Origin: JBCCQH01 sp039024435
GTDB taxonomy: Bacteria; Bacteroidota; Bacteroidia; J057; JADKCL01
NCBI GenBank assembly: GCA_039024435.1
Contig: JBCCQH010000176.1
Coordinates: 1-8,401 of the forward strand
Direction: 5' to 3'
DNA length: 8,401 bases
The notes below the pieces were generated by a model, which was not told the DNA's origin, searched no databases, and saw only the letters and a program-made list of their open reading frames with translations. The first letter of the stretch is position 1. Each line of letters starts with the position of its first letter. Shown here one piece after another: positions 1-6,290 of this stretch. A program made the translations under genes and the position numbers.

Positions 1-156
1 CCGCATTGAGCCCCAAAAGCGAAGTTGGCTTTATGTATTATTCAGGCTAAAGATCACTGCGTATTCCTCGCGATCTCCTCCTATCTCCTTTGTCGCGCGT
101 CGCGAAGACACAGATGAGGAAGATTGGGCAGAAATGCAAACCTGACAAAGTAGAAC
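1..156. other. Gene-free left edge
   Basis: No convincing gene, RNA or promoter is visible here. The short open frames that cross it run into the mobile element at 160-320 and show no protein-like features. This stretch lies downstream of the minus-strand protease gene, beyond the inserted element. Confidence 0.5.
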
Positions 157-159
157 TAA

Positions 160-320
160 GCGGCGGTTTAAAATTGGTTTGTGAAATTTGCCAGCGCAGA
201 TTTTTTTGTCCATCGAAGCTCATTTTGGAGTCCATAGTCCGAGCTATGGGCGAGAAAATAGCTGAAGCGGGGCGGAAAAGATGCCATAGCAAAATCTCAG
301 AATTAAATTCAAACCGCCTC
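160..320 (+). mobile_element. MITE-like palindromic element, copy 1
   Basis: This 161-base non-coding element is about 91% identical (14 mismatches and one 1-base indel by eye) to 5968-6129, in the same orientation. Its ends form terminal inverted repeats of 16 bases with 13 matches (160-175 against 305-320, core GGTTTaAA). It is flanked by a 3-base direct duplication, TAA at 157-159 and TAA at 321-323. The whole element is an imperfect palindrome: the arms pair from the ends inward to CCATAG (232-237) and CTATGG (244-249) around a 6-base loop. A TNA duplication with GAG-type ends is known for the IS1031 group of the IS5 family, so a transposase of that kind probably moved it in trans. No transposase is encoded. 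Its right end touches the stop codon of the protease gene, so in minus-strand transcripts it would form a large 3' hairpin. Confidence 0.85.
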
Positions 321-1219
321 TAAAACCGCAGATTGAAAGCTCCGAGTTCCTTGATTCGCGCCGCGTAGGCGTACGCGCCCGATTTTGCAAAGAGCAGCCC
401 GACCATTTGGTGATTGCGGGTCAGTACGATGCTGCCGGAATCACCTTCGGCGGAAAACTCACCGTCAGTACCCTTGATCGCGATGATATCTTTGAAGTGA
501 TAGCGCACTCCGCAAAGTTCCGCGACGATGGCCCCGATGCCCGTGACGATGCCTTCGGTGTAGCCCGTGCGGGCACCTTGTTTGTAGACCCGAAAATTGA
601 TTTGGGCTCCGGTCCAGCCCCGGGGAGCCGCCGGTTGCCATTGCAAGGCAATCCCCGGATCGACCTGGAAAATCGCCGCGTCAATCGCATTGGCCGTCGT
701 AGGATAGAGGGCTTGCAAATCGTGCAGCCGACCGACAACCACGCCATTGCGGTCGGTGAGAACGTCCCCCCGGTGCGAATTGTTGCACTCGCCGATCACG
801 TGGTTGTTGGAAACGCCGAAAAAGAGCGATTGGTCCACCGGCTGCCCGGTGTGGCGGTCCCGGTCCATTTTGAACCAGCCCCCGATGGTGCCGAACTCCG
901 GACTGCCCTGGCGGCAAATCGCGATTCCATTGCTTGCCGTGCCGCTGGAACGCGCCGGAGTTTGATCAATGGTGACAACCTTGAAGGGGTGACCGGCAAA
1001 GTGAAAGTCCGCGAGTTCCTGCAGGGCTTCTGGATCCGAATCCGGGCCCACCAGCACCACGACCCGGGATTCACCCGCATGCTTGTCGATCATGACCCCG
1101 AGGAGGTCTACGGGATGTTCCGCCGAGAGCAAGTGTTGTTGGGCGAAGCGCTCGGCCAGGGACCGCCGGATGGCGTGCAAAGATGGCGGTCGGGGAATTT
1201 TGGGGGCGATGGGCGGCAT
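320..1219 (-). CDS. Trypsin-fold serine protease, Nal1-like, cytoplasmic
   Basis: The 299-residue protein carries a chymotrypsin-fold peptidase domain from about residue 108 to the end. The domain opens with GTIGGWF, has the catalytic His140 in GVSNNHVIG, the probable catalytic Asp180 in AIDAAIF, and the nucleophile Ser261 in SAEGDSGSIVL. The segment KQGARTGYTEGIVTGI (213-228) matches the K-x-G-x-T-G-x-T-x-G-x-V pattern seen in Nal1-like trypsin-fold peptidases, as does the VGLLFA strand after the serine. The triad is complete, so activity is likely. No signal peptide or membrane segment is visible; the N-terminus is Pro/Arg-rich and residues 20-100 form a separate mixed alpha/beta region. 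It should act in the cytoplasm. It starts 14 bases after the stop of the large exported protein gene and is probably co-transcribed with it. The stop is TAG, whose last base is the terminal base of the inserted element. The substrate is unknown. Confidence 0.85.
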   Translation of the reverse strand: MPPIAPKIPRPPSLHAIRRSLAERFAQQHLLSAEHPVDLLGVMIDKHAGESRVVVLVGPDSDPEALQELADFHFAGHPFKVVTIDQTPARSSGTASNGIAICRQGSPEFGTIGGWFKMDRDRHTGQPVDQSLFFGVSNNHVIGECNNSHRGDVLTDRNGVVVGRLHDLQALYPTTANAIDAAIFQVDPGIALQWQPAAPRGWTGAQINFRVYKQGARTGYTEGIVTGIGAIVAELCGVRYHFKDIIAIKGTDGEFSAEGDSGSIVLTRNHQMVGLLFAKSGAYAYAARIKELGAFNLRF

Positions 1220-1233
1220 AATAGCAGAAAGGT

Positions 1234-3840
1234 TTAGCGACGGCCGTAGGTGGAAGATTTCGCCACAATTTTCTTGTGGCTGGCGAATAACTGCAAGACC
1301 GTCACATCCACCGCAATGAACCCGCCGATCTGCAACGTGTTCAATTGATAGCTCGCCGTGCCGTCGGTGATGCTGCGCAGTTGGGGCGAATAGCTCACCC
1401 GCCCGCCCAGTACAATCGGCACCTTGGTCCCGTGCAGCGTAATCCCAATTCCCGGCGAAAGCACCTTGCGGAACGTCACGTCCGAAGCGACCTGTACCGA
1501 ATCACCCGGGCTCGAGAGCCGGTAGTTCAGGACGGCGCCCAGATCGAGCACCTGGCCGTAGATGCCGACCGCCCCGAGGACCGAGGTGCGCGTCCCAAAT
1601 GCCCATTCCAACCCGATTGGCAGCGTGGCGCCCAGGTAACCCCCGGAACCGTAGTTGAGGGTATCGCCGCCAGCGGCAAAAATGTCGCGCGTAGCGGTTG
1701 GCAATTCGTAGCCCCCCGCCGCCCCCGGTAGGAAGGTCAGCGTAAGACTGCTTTTGCTGGTTTGCTTCACCATATACGAGCCGACTGGCGTCGCCGCCTC
1801 TTCCAATGCCCGCGAGACATCCTCGCTGTTGGTGGCGGTCAGGATGTTCACCATGAGCGTCCCGTAGCGGTTGAAGAAATCCACCAGGTGATCGATCCCT
1901 TCGCCCAGATCCAGCCCGTCGATGTAGTCGCGCAACTCTTTTTCCAACTGCTTCAGTTTCCGCCGCAAATACACCTTGACCTTTTCCAGTTCGGCTTTTC
2001 CGTAGGCCTTGATCTCGTTGAGGATTTCCTGCACGATGACTTTCAACTCCTCCTCAGCAGTGGCGCCCGCCGTTTCGAGCCATTCGGACAGGGTTTGGGT
2101 CGTTTCCGATTTCAGTCGATTGCCGTCCTCGGAAGCGGACTGCACGCGCTGCCGCAGTTGCTCGGCGAGGATGAGGATGGTCTCGGCAGTTTCAAGGTCA
2201 CTTTTGAGCTTGGGATCCCGGACGATTTCATCACTGAGGGTACGTAGCAAGCTGATGCTGTTGGAGATGACCGCGCCGTATTGTTGGGTGGCCACACCTT
2301 CGGCAATGTCCATCACGTCCTCCCCAATCGGGGCGACGACTTTGTTGAGGGTCGCTTGCATCGCGTCGGTGGGCGCATGCACCAGAGAAGCGAGTTCCAG
2401 GCTGTTGTTCAGCAATTCCAGCACCAACTCATAGTAGGCGCGCGCTTCCTGGAACGAAATACGCGGGCGATTATTCCCAGCGGTGCGGCGGGCATCGGGT
2501 ACGATGCCGGCGCTGACATTGGTGCCCACGTCGAGAATGTCATTGACATTTTGCAGGATGTCAGCAGTCTGGGCAAGGAGCAGTTTGAACTGCGCAAGCT
2601 TGGTGGTTACGCGCTCGTACAGTACATCCGACTTGACGTCGAGGGCGCGCGCCATTTCGGCCCGGTTCCGAAGGTAGATCACATTCCATAGGTCACAGAG
2701 TTCGGTGGCGCCCAAGTTCAAAATCGATTCGGGCGTCACCACCACCGGGAGATTGCGGCGGACCGTCTGCACGGCATTGGTGAGGACCTCCGTTCCGATG
2801 ACCGCTCGCTCAGTGTAGGCGAGGGGGGCCGATTGGAGCATGAGCGATTGGCTGATGAGTCGGACCGCATCCGAGAGGTTATTTTGGTTGCGGTCGAGCT
2901 GGAGGTAAAGCTGCGAGGTAACATTTACCACACCGACGACTTCGCGCTGCACCGCCGGATCCAGCTTGCGGGGCAATTGATCGAGGACCCGGTCCACGAT
3001 TTGCGGCAAGTTATTGGGGATGGCGTCCAAGTCCTGCTGAAAGGCGGCTTTCCAGGTGCCCCCCTGGCTAAAAGTTGTACTGAGGTCGGTGCTGGATAGC
3101 AGATTGAGCGTATTTGGAAATGCGGCCTGCAAGACCGGACTGGCGTCGATTTCGTCCAGCCAACGCTGCAAAAACGCGTGCATCAGCTCCTCTTTGGCGC
3201 GCTGAATCGTCCAGTCGACGATTCCCTGGATGATTTCTGACTCGGGCATGCCGCCCGTCAGACCACTCAAGAGGCCATTGGTCTGCTCGGCCACTCGGGA
3301 GGAGTTTTCGCCGGCCCCGCGGATTTGCATCGCAATTTGATCCAGGTATTCGAAGCGGGAAGGGAAATCGGTGGTGAGGCTCGGATTCGTCAGGTCCAGG
3401 AAGGCACTGTCGGAAACCTTTTTGTCCGGGCCCATCACGAATGCCTCTGCGTAGTGCCACTCCCGAATGATCTGCCGCATACGGCGCTTCATCGCTGGGC
3501 TGTCCGGAGTTGCCGTCCCTCCCAAATTCGGCGTCGGATTGTTGAAGCTGTTGGTGAAACTGCCGCTTGCCGGCGGCGTCACCCCGGAATTCGAAGCCGC
3601 GATGATGTTTTTAACGCAATTGATGACGTGCGGATCCAGTTCGGAGAGGGCCACCTCGGGACTCCGAACCAGCAAATGTCCCTCGGGGGCCGCAATGGAT
3701 TGGCAAAAAGCCGCGTAATCTTCCCGAATTTGGTGCAACAGTTGGGCATCTCCGTATAAATGGGGGCTTTGCTGGGCGGCCAGTGGTAGCGCCGTGAGGC
3801 ACAGCAGCAAGCCCAAAGTAAGGCTTTGGATAGTTTTCAT
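1234..3840 (-). CDS. Large exported protein: helical body, beta-rich C-terminal domain
   Basis: The 868-residue protein begins with a clear Sec signal peptide (hydrophobic segment about 5-20, probable cleavage after Ala22 before Gln-Gln). Residues 25-690 are predicted almost wholly helical by composition. They include a Ser/Thr/Pro/Asn-rich stretch at about 85-113 that looks like a flexible linker, and a highly charged, coiled-coil-like stretch at about 593-642 rich in Lys/Glu/Leu. From about 696 to 858 the character changes to alternating, Gly-rich, strand-like segments such as GYLGATLPIGLEWAFG and GGRVSYSPQL, which suggests an outer-membrane beta-barrel or barrel-like domain. It would therefore sit in the periplasm or outer membrane. 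I do not recognise a named family. It is followed at 14 bases by the protease gene and preceded at 108 bases by the TPR-like gene. The start codon has no evident Shine-Dalgarno sequence, which is usual in Bacteroidota; the signal peptide supports this start. Confidence 0.85.
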   Translation of the reverse strand: MKTIQSLTLGLLLCLTALPLAAQQSPHLYGDAQLLHQIREDYAAFCQSIAAPEGHLLVRSPEVALSELDPHVINCVKNIIAASNSGVTPPASGSFTNSFNNPTPNLGGTATPDSPAMKRRMRQIIREWHYAEAFVMGPDKKVSDSAFLDLTNPSLTTDFPSRFEYLDQIAMQIRGAGENSSRVAEQTNGLLSGLTGGMPESEIIQGIVDWTIQRAKEELMHAFLQRWLDEIDASPVLQAAFPNTLNLLSSTDLSTTFSQGGTWKAAFQQDLDAIPNNLPQIVDRVLDQLPRKLDPAVQREVVGVVNVTSQLYLQLDRNQNNLSDAVRLISQSLMLQSAPLAYTERAVIGTEVLTNAVQTVRRNLPVVVTPESILNLGATELCDLWNVIYLRNRAEMARALDVKSDVLYERVTTKLAQFKLLLAQTADILQNVNDILDVGTNVSAGIVPDARRTAGNNRPRISFQEARAYYELVLELLNNSLELASLVHAPTDAMQATLNKVVAPIGEDVMDIAEGVATQQYGAVISNSISLLRTLSDEIVRDPKLKSDLETAETILILAEQLRQRVQSASEDGNRLKSETTQTLSEWLETAGATAEEELKVIVQEILNEIKAYGKAELEKVKVYLRRKLKQLEKELRDYIDGLDLGEGIDHLVDFFNRYGTLMVNILTATNSEDVSRALEEAATPVGSYMVKQTSKSSLTLTFLPGAAGGYELPTATRDIFAAGGDTLNYGSGGYLGATLPIGLEWAFGTRTSVLGAVGIYGQVLDLGAVLNYRLSSPGDSVQVASDVTFRKVLSPGIGITLHGTKVPIVLGGRVSYSPQLRSITDGTASYQLNTLQIGGFIAVDVTVLQLFASHKKIVAKSSTYGRR

Positions 3841-3948
3841 AGCGATGCAGTTCGAAACATGTTGTTTGTAAGGTCAGTCTTAAATATCATTTCAACCTAT
3901 TGAAGATAGGAATTCGTCGGCAGAATCACAAAATGGGGTTTTCGTTAC

Positions 3949-5415
3949 TTAGCGCCCGGCAATCTTGCCGTCCAGCCATTCCAAAATGTTGAAGAAAGCC
4001 AGAATATTTGCTTCCAGCTTGTCCTGGAAGATGGTCTCCAGATCGTCCCGCAGTGCCCGCAGGGCCGCGACTTGGGCTTCACTCGTGGCCTGGAAAGAGT
4101 TGCGTTCCAGGAAAGACAGCAGGCGTGCTTCGAACTTGTACAATTGCTCCCGGCGCCGGAGGTACTTGCGGGTGGCCCGGCTCGACGATTCCACCAGCTC
4201 AAATTCTTCCCGCTCGTAATACACAAAGATGAGCAGAATCCGCGCCAAACTTACCAGATCTTCCCGGATACCGCGGTTCGTCTCGTCCAGGATTTGGTTG
4301 AGCCAGTCGGCGGCCAAGCCGTAATCCTGTTGTTCAAATGCCACCCGACCAAGCAGAAACAGCATATTGCAACGGGTGGCCCAAGGCAGACTTTCGCGGT
4401 AGCGGTCCAGTCCCGCTCGGATATCCACCAGTTCGCTACTGACCTGATCGTATTTGCGCGTCGCCAGAGCATAACCCAGCAACAAGCGGTAGTACTTGTC
4501 AAAGATCTCCGACCCGTGAACCGCGTGTCTCTTCTGCATCGTCCGGATCTCTTGCATGCTTCGTTCCACCTGAGAAAATTTCCCAAAATGCGCCAGCAAT
4601 ACCCCGTGCCGCAGCATGTCATTGATGTAATCGGCCGGGTGATCGCCCAACAAAAACTCAAATTCGCGGTACTGCCCGAGCGCTTGGTCGAGCAAGGCAA
4701 ATGTCTGATTGAAATCTCCCGCAAATGCTTGGATGAGGATTTGGCAGCGGTAGTACATGCGGCGGGCGCGTTGCGAAAGCGCCTGGGCTTCGCTTTGCAT
4801 GAGGGGGTGCTGCCGGAACTCAGCGATGAGGTTGAGGTCCCATTCGTTGCGGGCGCGCTGTTTGCGCATGAGCACCGGGCGATACTCATAATAAAGATCT
4901 TCGTATTCACCCAGGTTGAGCTGGGCCTGGCGGGCGGTTTTGCGTTCCGCATTGATGTGGCGGATCTTGGCGATGCTAGCTTCCGGTTTTCCTTTTTGCT
5001 GGGCCAACAGCGTAATTTCAATTTCGGTCAAGTGGAGAAACGCCTCCCAGTGCTCTCCCGCCTTGGCCTTCTTGCGGGCCTTGGCGAGCATTTTGGCGGC
5101 AAGGTCGTATACCTTTCGGTCCATCAAGACCCGAATTTCTTGGACGGTAGCCGTTACACTCGCCCCTTCACCGGTTTCCCGGAGCGTTTTGAGAATATGT
5201 CGCGTGAGGTAATTCTTCGCGTACGAAAGGTTAACTTCCTGCCCTTGCTGCTGGAGCTTCTTGCGGACCTTTCGCTCGTCGTAATGTCGTTGGCGGGCGA
5301 TCAGATCGAAGAGGGCGAGGTAAGCCGACTGTCCCCGGTCCACTTGGCGCACAGCCGCCTTCTCCCCTGCTGAAAGGGATTTGATGAGAAGGAATAGTGG
5401 GTCGTGTTTTCCCAT
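3949..5415 (-). CDS. TPR-like alpha-solenoid protein, function unknown
   Basis: The 488-residue protein is almost entirely alpha-helical, without a signal peptide or membrane segment, so it is cytoplasmic. The N-terminal 80 residues (DPLFLLIKSLSAGEKAAVRQ, then a YDERKVRKKL segment and YAKNYLTRHILKTLRE) resemble a small helical, possibly winged-helix-like module that I associate with Bacteroidota proteins carrying TPR-like tails. The rest is a series of helix pairs. The clearest TPR-like unit is at about 350-376 (LFLLGRVAFEQQDYGLAADWL), with weaker ones at about 222-250, 265-293 and 308-335. It is Arg/Gln/Glu-rich, as scaffolding solenoids often are. No catalytic motif is visible. The stop lies 108 bases before the start of the exported protein gene. 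That gap contains only a weak 5-bp hairpin (3896-3910) without a T-run, so read-through into the next gene is possible but not shown. A protein-binding or scaffold role is inferred from the repeat type only. Confidence 0.8.
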   Translation of the reverse strand: MGKHDPLFLLIKSLSAGEKAAVRQVDRGQSAYLALFDLIARQRHYDERKVRKKLQQQGQEVNLSYAKNYLTRHILKTLRETGEGASVTATVQEIRVLMDRKVYDLAAKMLAKARKKAKAGEHWEAFLHLTEIEITLLAQQKGKPEASIAKIRHINAERKTARQAQLNLGEYEDLYYEYRPVLMRKQRARNEWDLNLIAEFRQHPLMQSEAQALSQRARRMYYRCQILIQAFAGDFNQTFALLDQALGQYREFEFLLGDHPADYINDMLRHGVLLAHFGKFSQVERSMQEIRTMQKRHAVHGSEIFDKYYRLLLGYALATRKYDQVSSELVDIRAGLDRYRESLPWATRCNMLFLLGRVAFEQQDYGLAADWLNQILDETNRGIREDLVSLARILLIFVYYEREEFELVESSSRATRKYLRRREQLYKFEARLLSFLERNSFQATSEAQVAALRALRDDLETIFQDKLEANILAFFNILEWLDGKIAGR

Positions 5416-5685
5416 GCTATGTGTGACCGTAAGCTGGGGGCCAAGCTATTGTTTGTCAGCGCTTTACTTCATTGATTGTTCATCGCCGTACCCAAAAATT
5501 AAGTGATTTTGGGTTTTGGAATTGTGAAGGGAGTCGGCATCTTTAATCAACCGCCCAAGATTGACTAAATCAAACAGACAATCTCCCTTAGGGTTGGGAG
5601 CGGCCGATCATGAAATCGTGAAAATCTTCTTGATCGTGCCACTGCTTCCCCCTAAGATATAAAAGGTTAAAATAAAACAAAAGCG
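5416..5685. other. Gene-free stretch with several perfect inverted repeats
   Basis: No coding region is apparent on either strand. The stretch is AT-richer than the genes and holds four perfect inverted repeats. They are CCCAAAA/TTTTGGG (5491-5497 with 5507-5513, followed by TTTT on the plus strand), AGATTG/CAATCT (5558-5563 with 5579-5584), CTCCC/GGGAG (5583-5587 with 5596-5600) and CGATCA/TGATCG (5605-5610 with 5631-5636). It probably contains the promoter of the minus-strand TPR-like gene (start at 5415), but I cannot identify a convincing pair of promoter boxes for it. The repeats may also belong to a longer plus-strand RNA that extends into the unit at 5700-5966. Confidence 0.4.
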
Positions 5686-5693
5686 TTGCTTTG
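5686..5693 (+). promoter_or_regulatory. Possible Bacteroidota-type -7 box
   Basis: TTGCTTTG matches the known Bacteroidota primary-sigma -7 consensus TAnnTTTG at five of six fixed positions. The expected start point a few bases downstream falls at about 5698-5701, which is where the strong 5' hairpin of the proposed RNA begins (G5700). The upstream -33 element (TTG) is not well matched: GGTTA at 5665-5669 lies 16 bases upstream. The AT-rich, A-tract-containing stretch 5656-5680 is compatible with an upstream element. Confidence 0.35.
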
Positions 5694-5777
5694 ATATATG
5701 GGGTTAACAGAGGAGATTTCGTGAGGGGTCACTGGCTCTTCTGTTTCCCCTAAAAAACACGTAGCCGGCATCATTCG

Positions 5778-5888
5778 ATGGCAGGTTCAGCACCTTTCTC
5801 GGGGATCCTCCCGGAAATGCGATCCGATTACCTACACCAACCACGAACTGATTTACCGATGACAACAACCTTGAACCTGACCGGCTGA
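5778..5888 (+). CDS. Possible 36-residue small ORF inside the RNA unit
   Basis: An open frame of 36 codons plus TGA starts at ATG 5778 and encodes a peptide beginning MAGSAPFSGILPEM and ending TTTLNLTG. An internal in-frame ATG lies at 5817. The stop lies 43 bases before the terminator stem, so promoter, ORF and terminator could form a small gene. There is no clear Shine-Dalgarno sequence, the peptide shows no signal or membrane segment, and a frame this short is easily open by chance. The start codon lies in the GATG arm of the predicted fold, and both ends of the ORF are in base-paired helices, which favours the non-coding reading. Confidence 0.15.
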   Translation: MAGSAPFSGILPEMRSDYLHQPRTDLPMTTTLNLTG

Positions 5889-5931
5889 AATATTATTAGT
5901 TCCAATCCTATATCTGCTGATTGATTTTACC

Positions 5932-5966
5932 GCCCACCAATCTACCGATGGTGGGCTGGTTTTTTT
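5932..5966 (+). terminator. Rho-independent terminator, plus strand
   Basis: A perfect 8-bp GC-rich stem, GCCCACCA (5932-5939) with TGGTGGGC (5949-5956), closes a 9-base loop. It is followed by TGG and then seven T residues (5960-5966). There is no T-run after the stem on the minus strand, so it points only to plus-strand transcription. No conventional plus-strand gene precedes it, which is the main sequence evidence for a plus-strand RNA or small gene upstream. Confidence 0.85.
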
Positions 5967-5967
5967 A

Positions 5968-6129
5968 GAGGCTGTTTAAAATTGGTTTGTGAAATTTGCT
6001 AGTGCAGATTTTTTTGTCCGTCGAAGTTCATTTTGGAGTCCATAGCCAGAGCTATGGGCGAGAAAATAGCGGAAGAGGGGCGGAAAAAGATGCTATAGCA
6101 AAATCGCAGAATTAAATTTAAACCACCTC
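5968..6129 (+). mobile_element. MITE-like palindromic element, copy 2
   Basis: This 162-base second copy has the same orientation as the element at 160-320. Its terminal inverted repeats match at 13 of 16 positions (5967-5982 against 6115-6130). It is flanked by TTA at 5965-5967 and TTA at 6130-6132, a different 3-base TNA duplication from copy 1, so it inserted independently. The central hairpin is conserved, with CCATAG (6040-6045) and CTATGG (6052-6057). It landed directly after the T-run of the plus-strand terminator. Its right end is 161 bases beyond the stop of the minus-strand amidohydrolase gene; nothing recognisable lies in that 161-base gap. Confidence 0.85.
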
Positions 6130-6290
6130 TTAGGGATTCCGATAACCATTTCCAATGGGGATTTCCCAATCGTTCTCGCTTGTGGTTGGCGCTGTTGGGT
6201 ACAGCATTGGAAAATCATTTTATTCTCATCATTGCCCCCCGCAAGCTACATGCCACCCGCCCGTACCGCTCTGCACTCCCCTTGTTTCGG

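Larger units (their letters stand above)
5700..5966 (+). ncRNA. Candidate structured RNA ending at a terminator
   Basis: The proposed RNA of about 267 nt starts with a strong hairpin. GGGG (5700-5703) pairs with CCCC (5747-5750), a continuous 10-bp helix with one G-U follows (5706-5715 with 5736-5745), and GTGA/TCAC (5721-5724 with 5729-5732) closes the tip. A second domain looks like a three-way junction. AGCCGG (5763-5768) pairs with CCGGCT (5881-5886), CATC/GATG (5769-5772 with 5777-5780) forms a small arm, and CAGGTTCA (5782-5789) pairs with TGAACCTG (5872-5879). A hairpin at about 5799-5814 sits inside the long arm. A Rho-independent terminator closes the unit. I recognise no known class: the signatures of tmRNA, RNase P RNA, SRP RNA and common riboswitches are absent. 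The nearest downstream gene is on the other strand, so a trans-acting RNA is more likely than a leader. The inserted element begins directly after its T-run. Confidence 0.5.

Noticed and set aside
35..44. GTATTATTCA repeated at 8391-8400, near both window edges
   Set aside because: A 10-base match is expected many times by chance in a window of this size, and there is no flanking similarity.
90..323. 77-codon plus-strand frame crossing the first mobile element
   Set aside because: It is mostly mobile-element sequence, and the second copy carries a 1-base indel, so no conserved frame exists.
407..1237. Long plus-strand open frame opposite the protease gene
   Set aside because: The minus-strand frame has a complete catalytic triad and family motifs; the plus-strand product is its antisense shadow.
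3896..3910. CCTAT/ATAGG hairpin after the TPR-like gene as a terminator
   Set aside because: The stem is only 5 bp and AT-rich, and no T-run follows on the minus strand.
4072..5373. 433-codon plus-strand open frame opposite the TPR-like gene
   Set aside because: The minus-strand frame is longer and has regular helical repeats; the antisense frame is explained by high GC at third positions.
5867..5886. A CCTTGAACCTGA stretch resembling part of the TPP riboswitch core
   Set aside because: The CTGAGA element and the following GG-TAAT-CC arm of the TPP aptamer are absent, TGAACCTG pairs perfectly with 5782-5789, and no thiamin gene follows on the plus strand.
157..6132. The two mobile elements as ends of a composite transposon carrying the three genes
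   Set aside because: Each copy has its own, different 3-base duplication (TAA, TTA), so each inserted independently, and there is no transposase between them.
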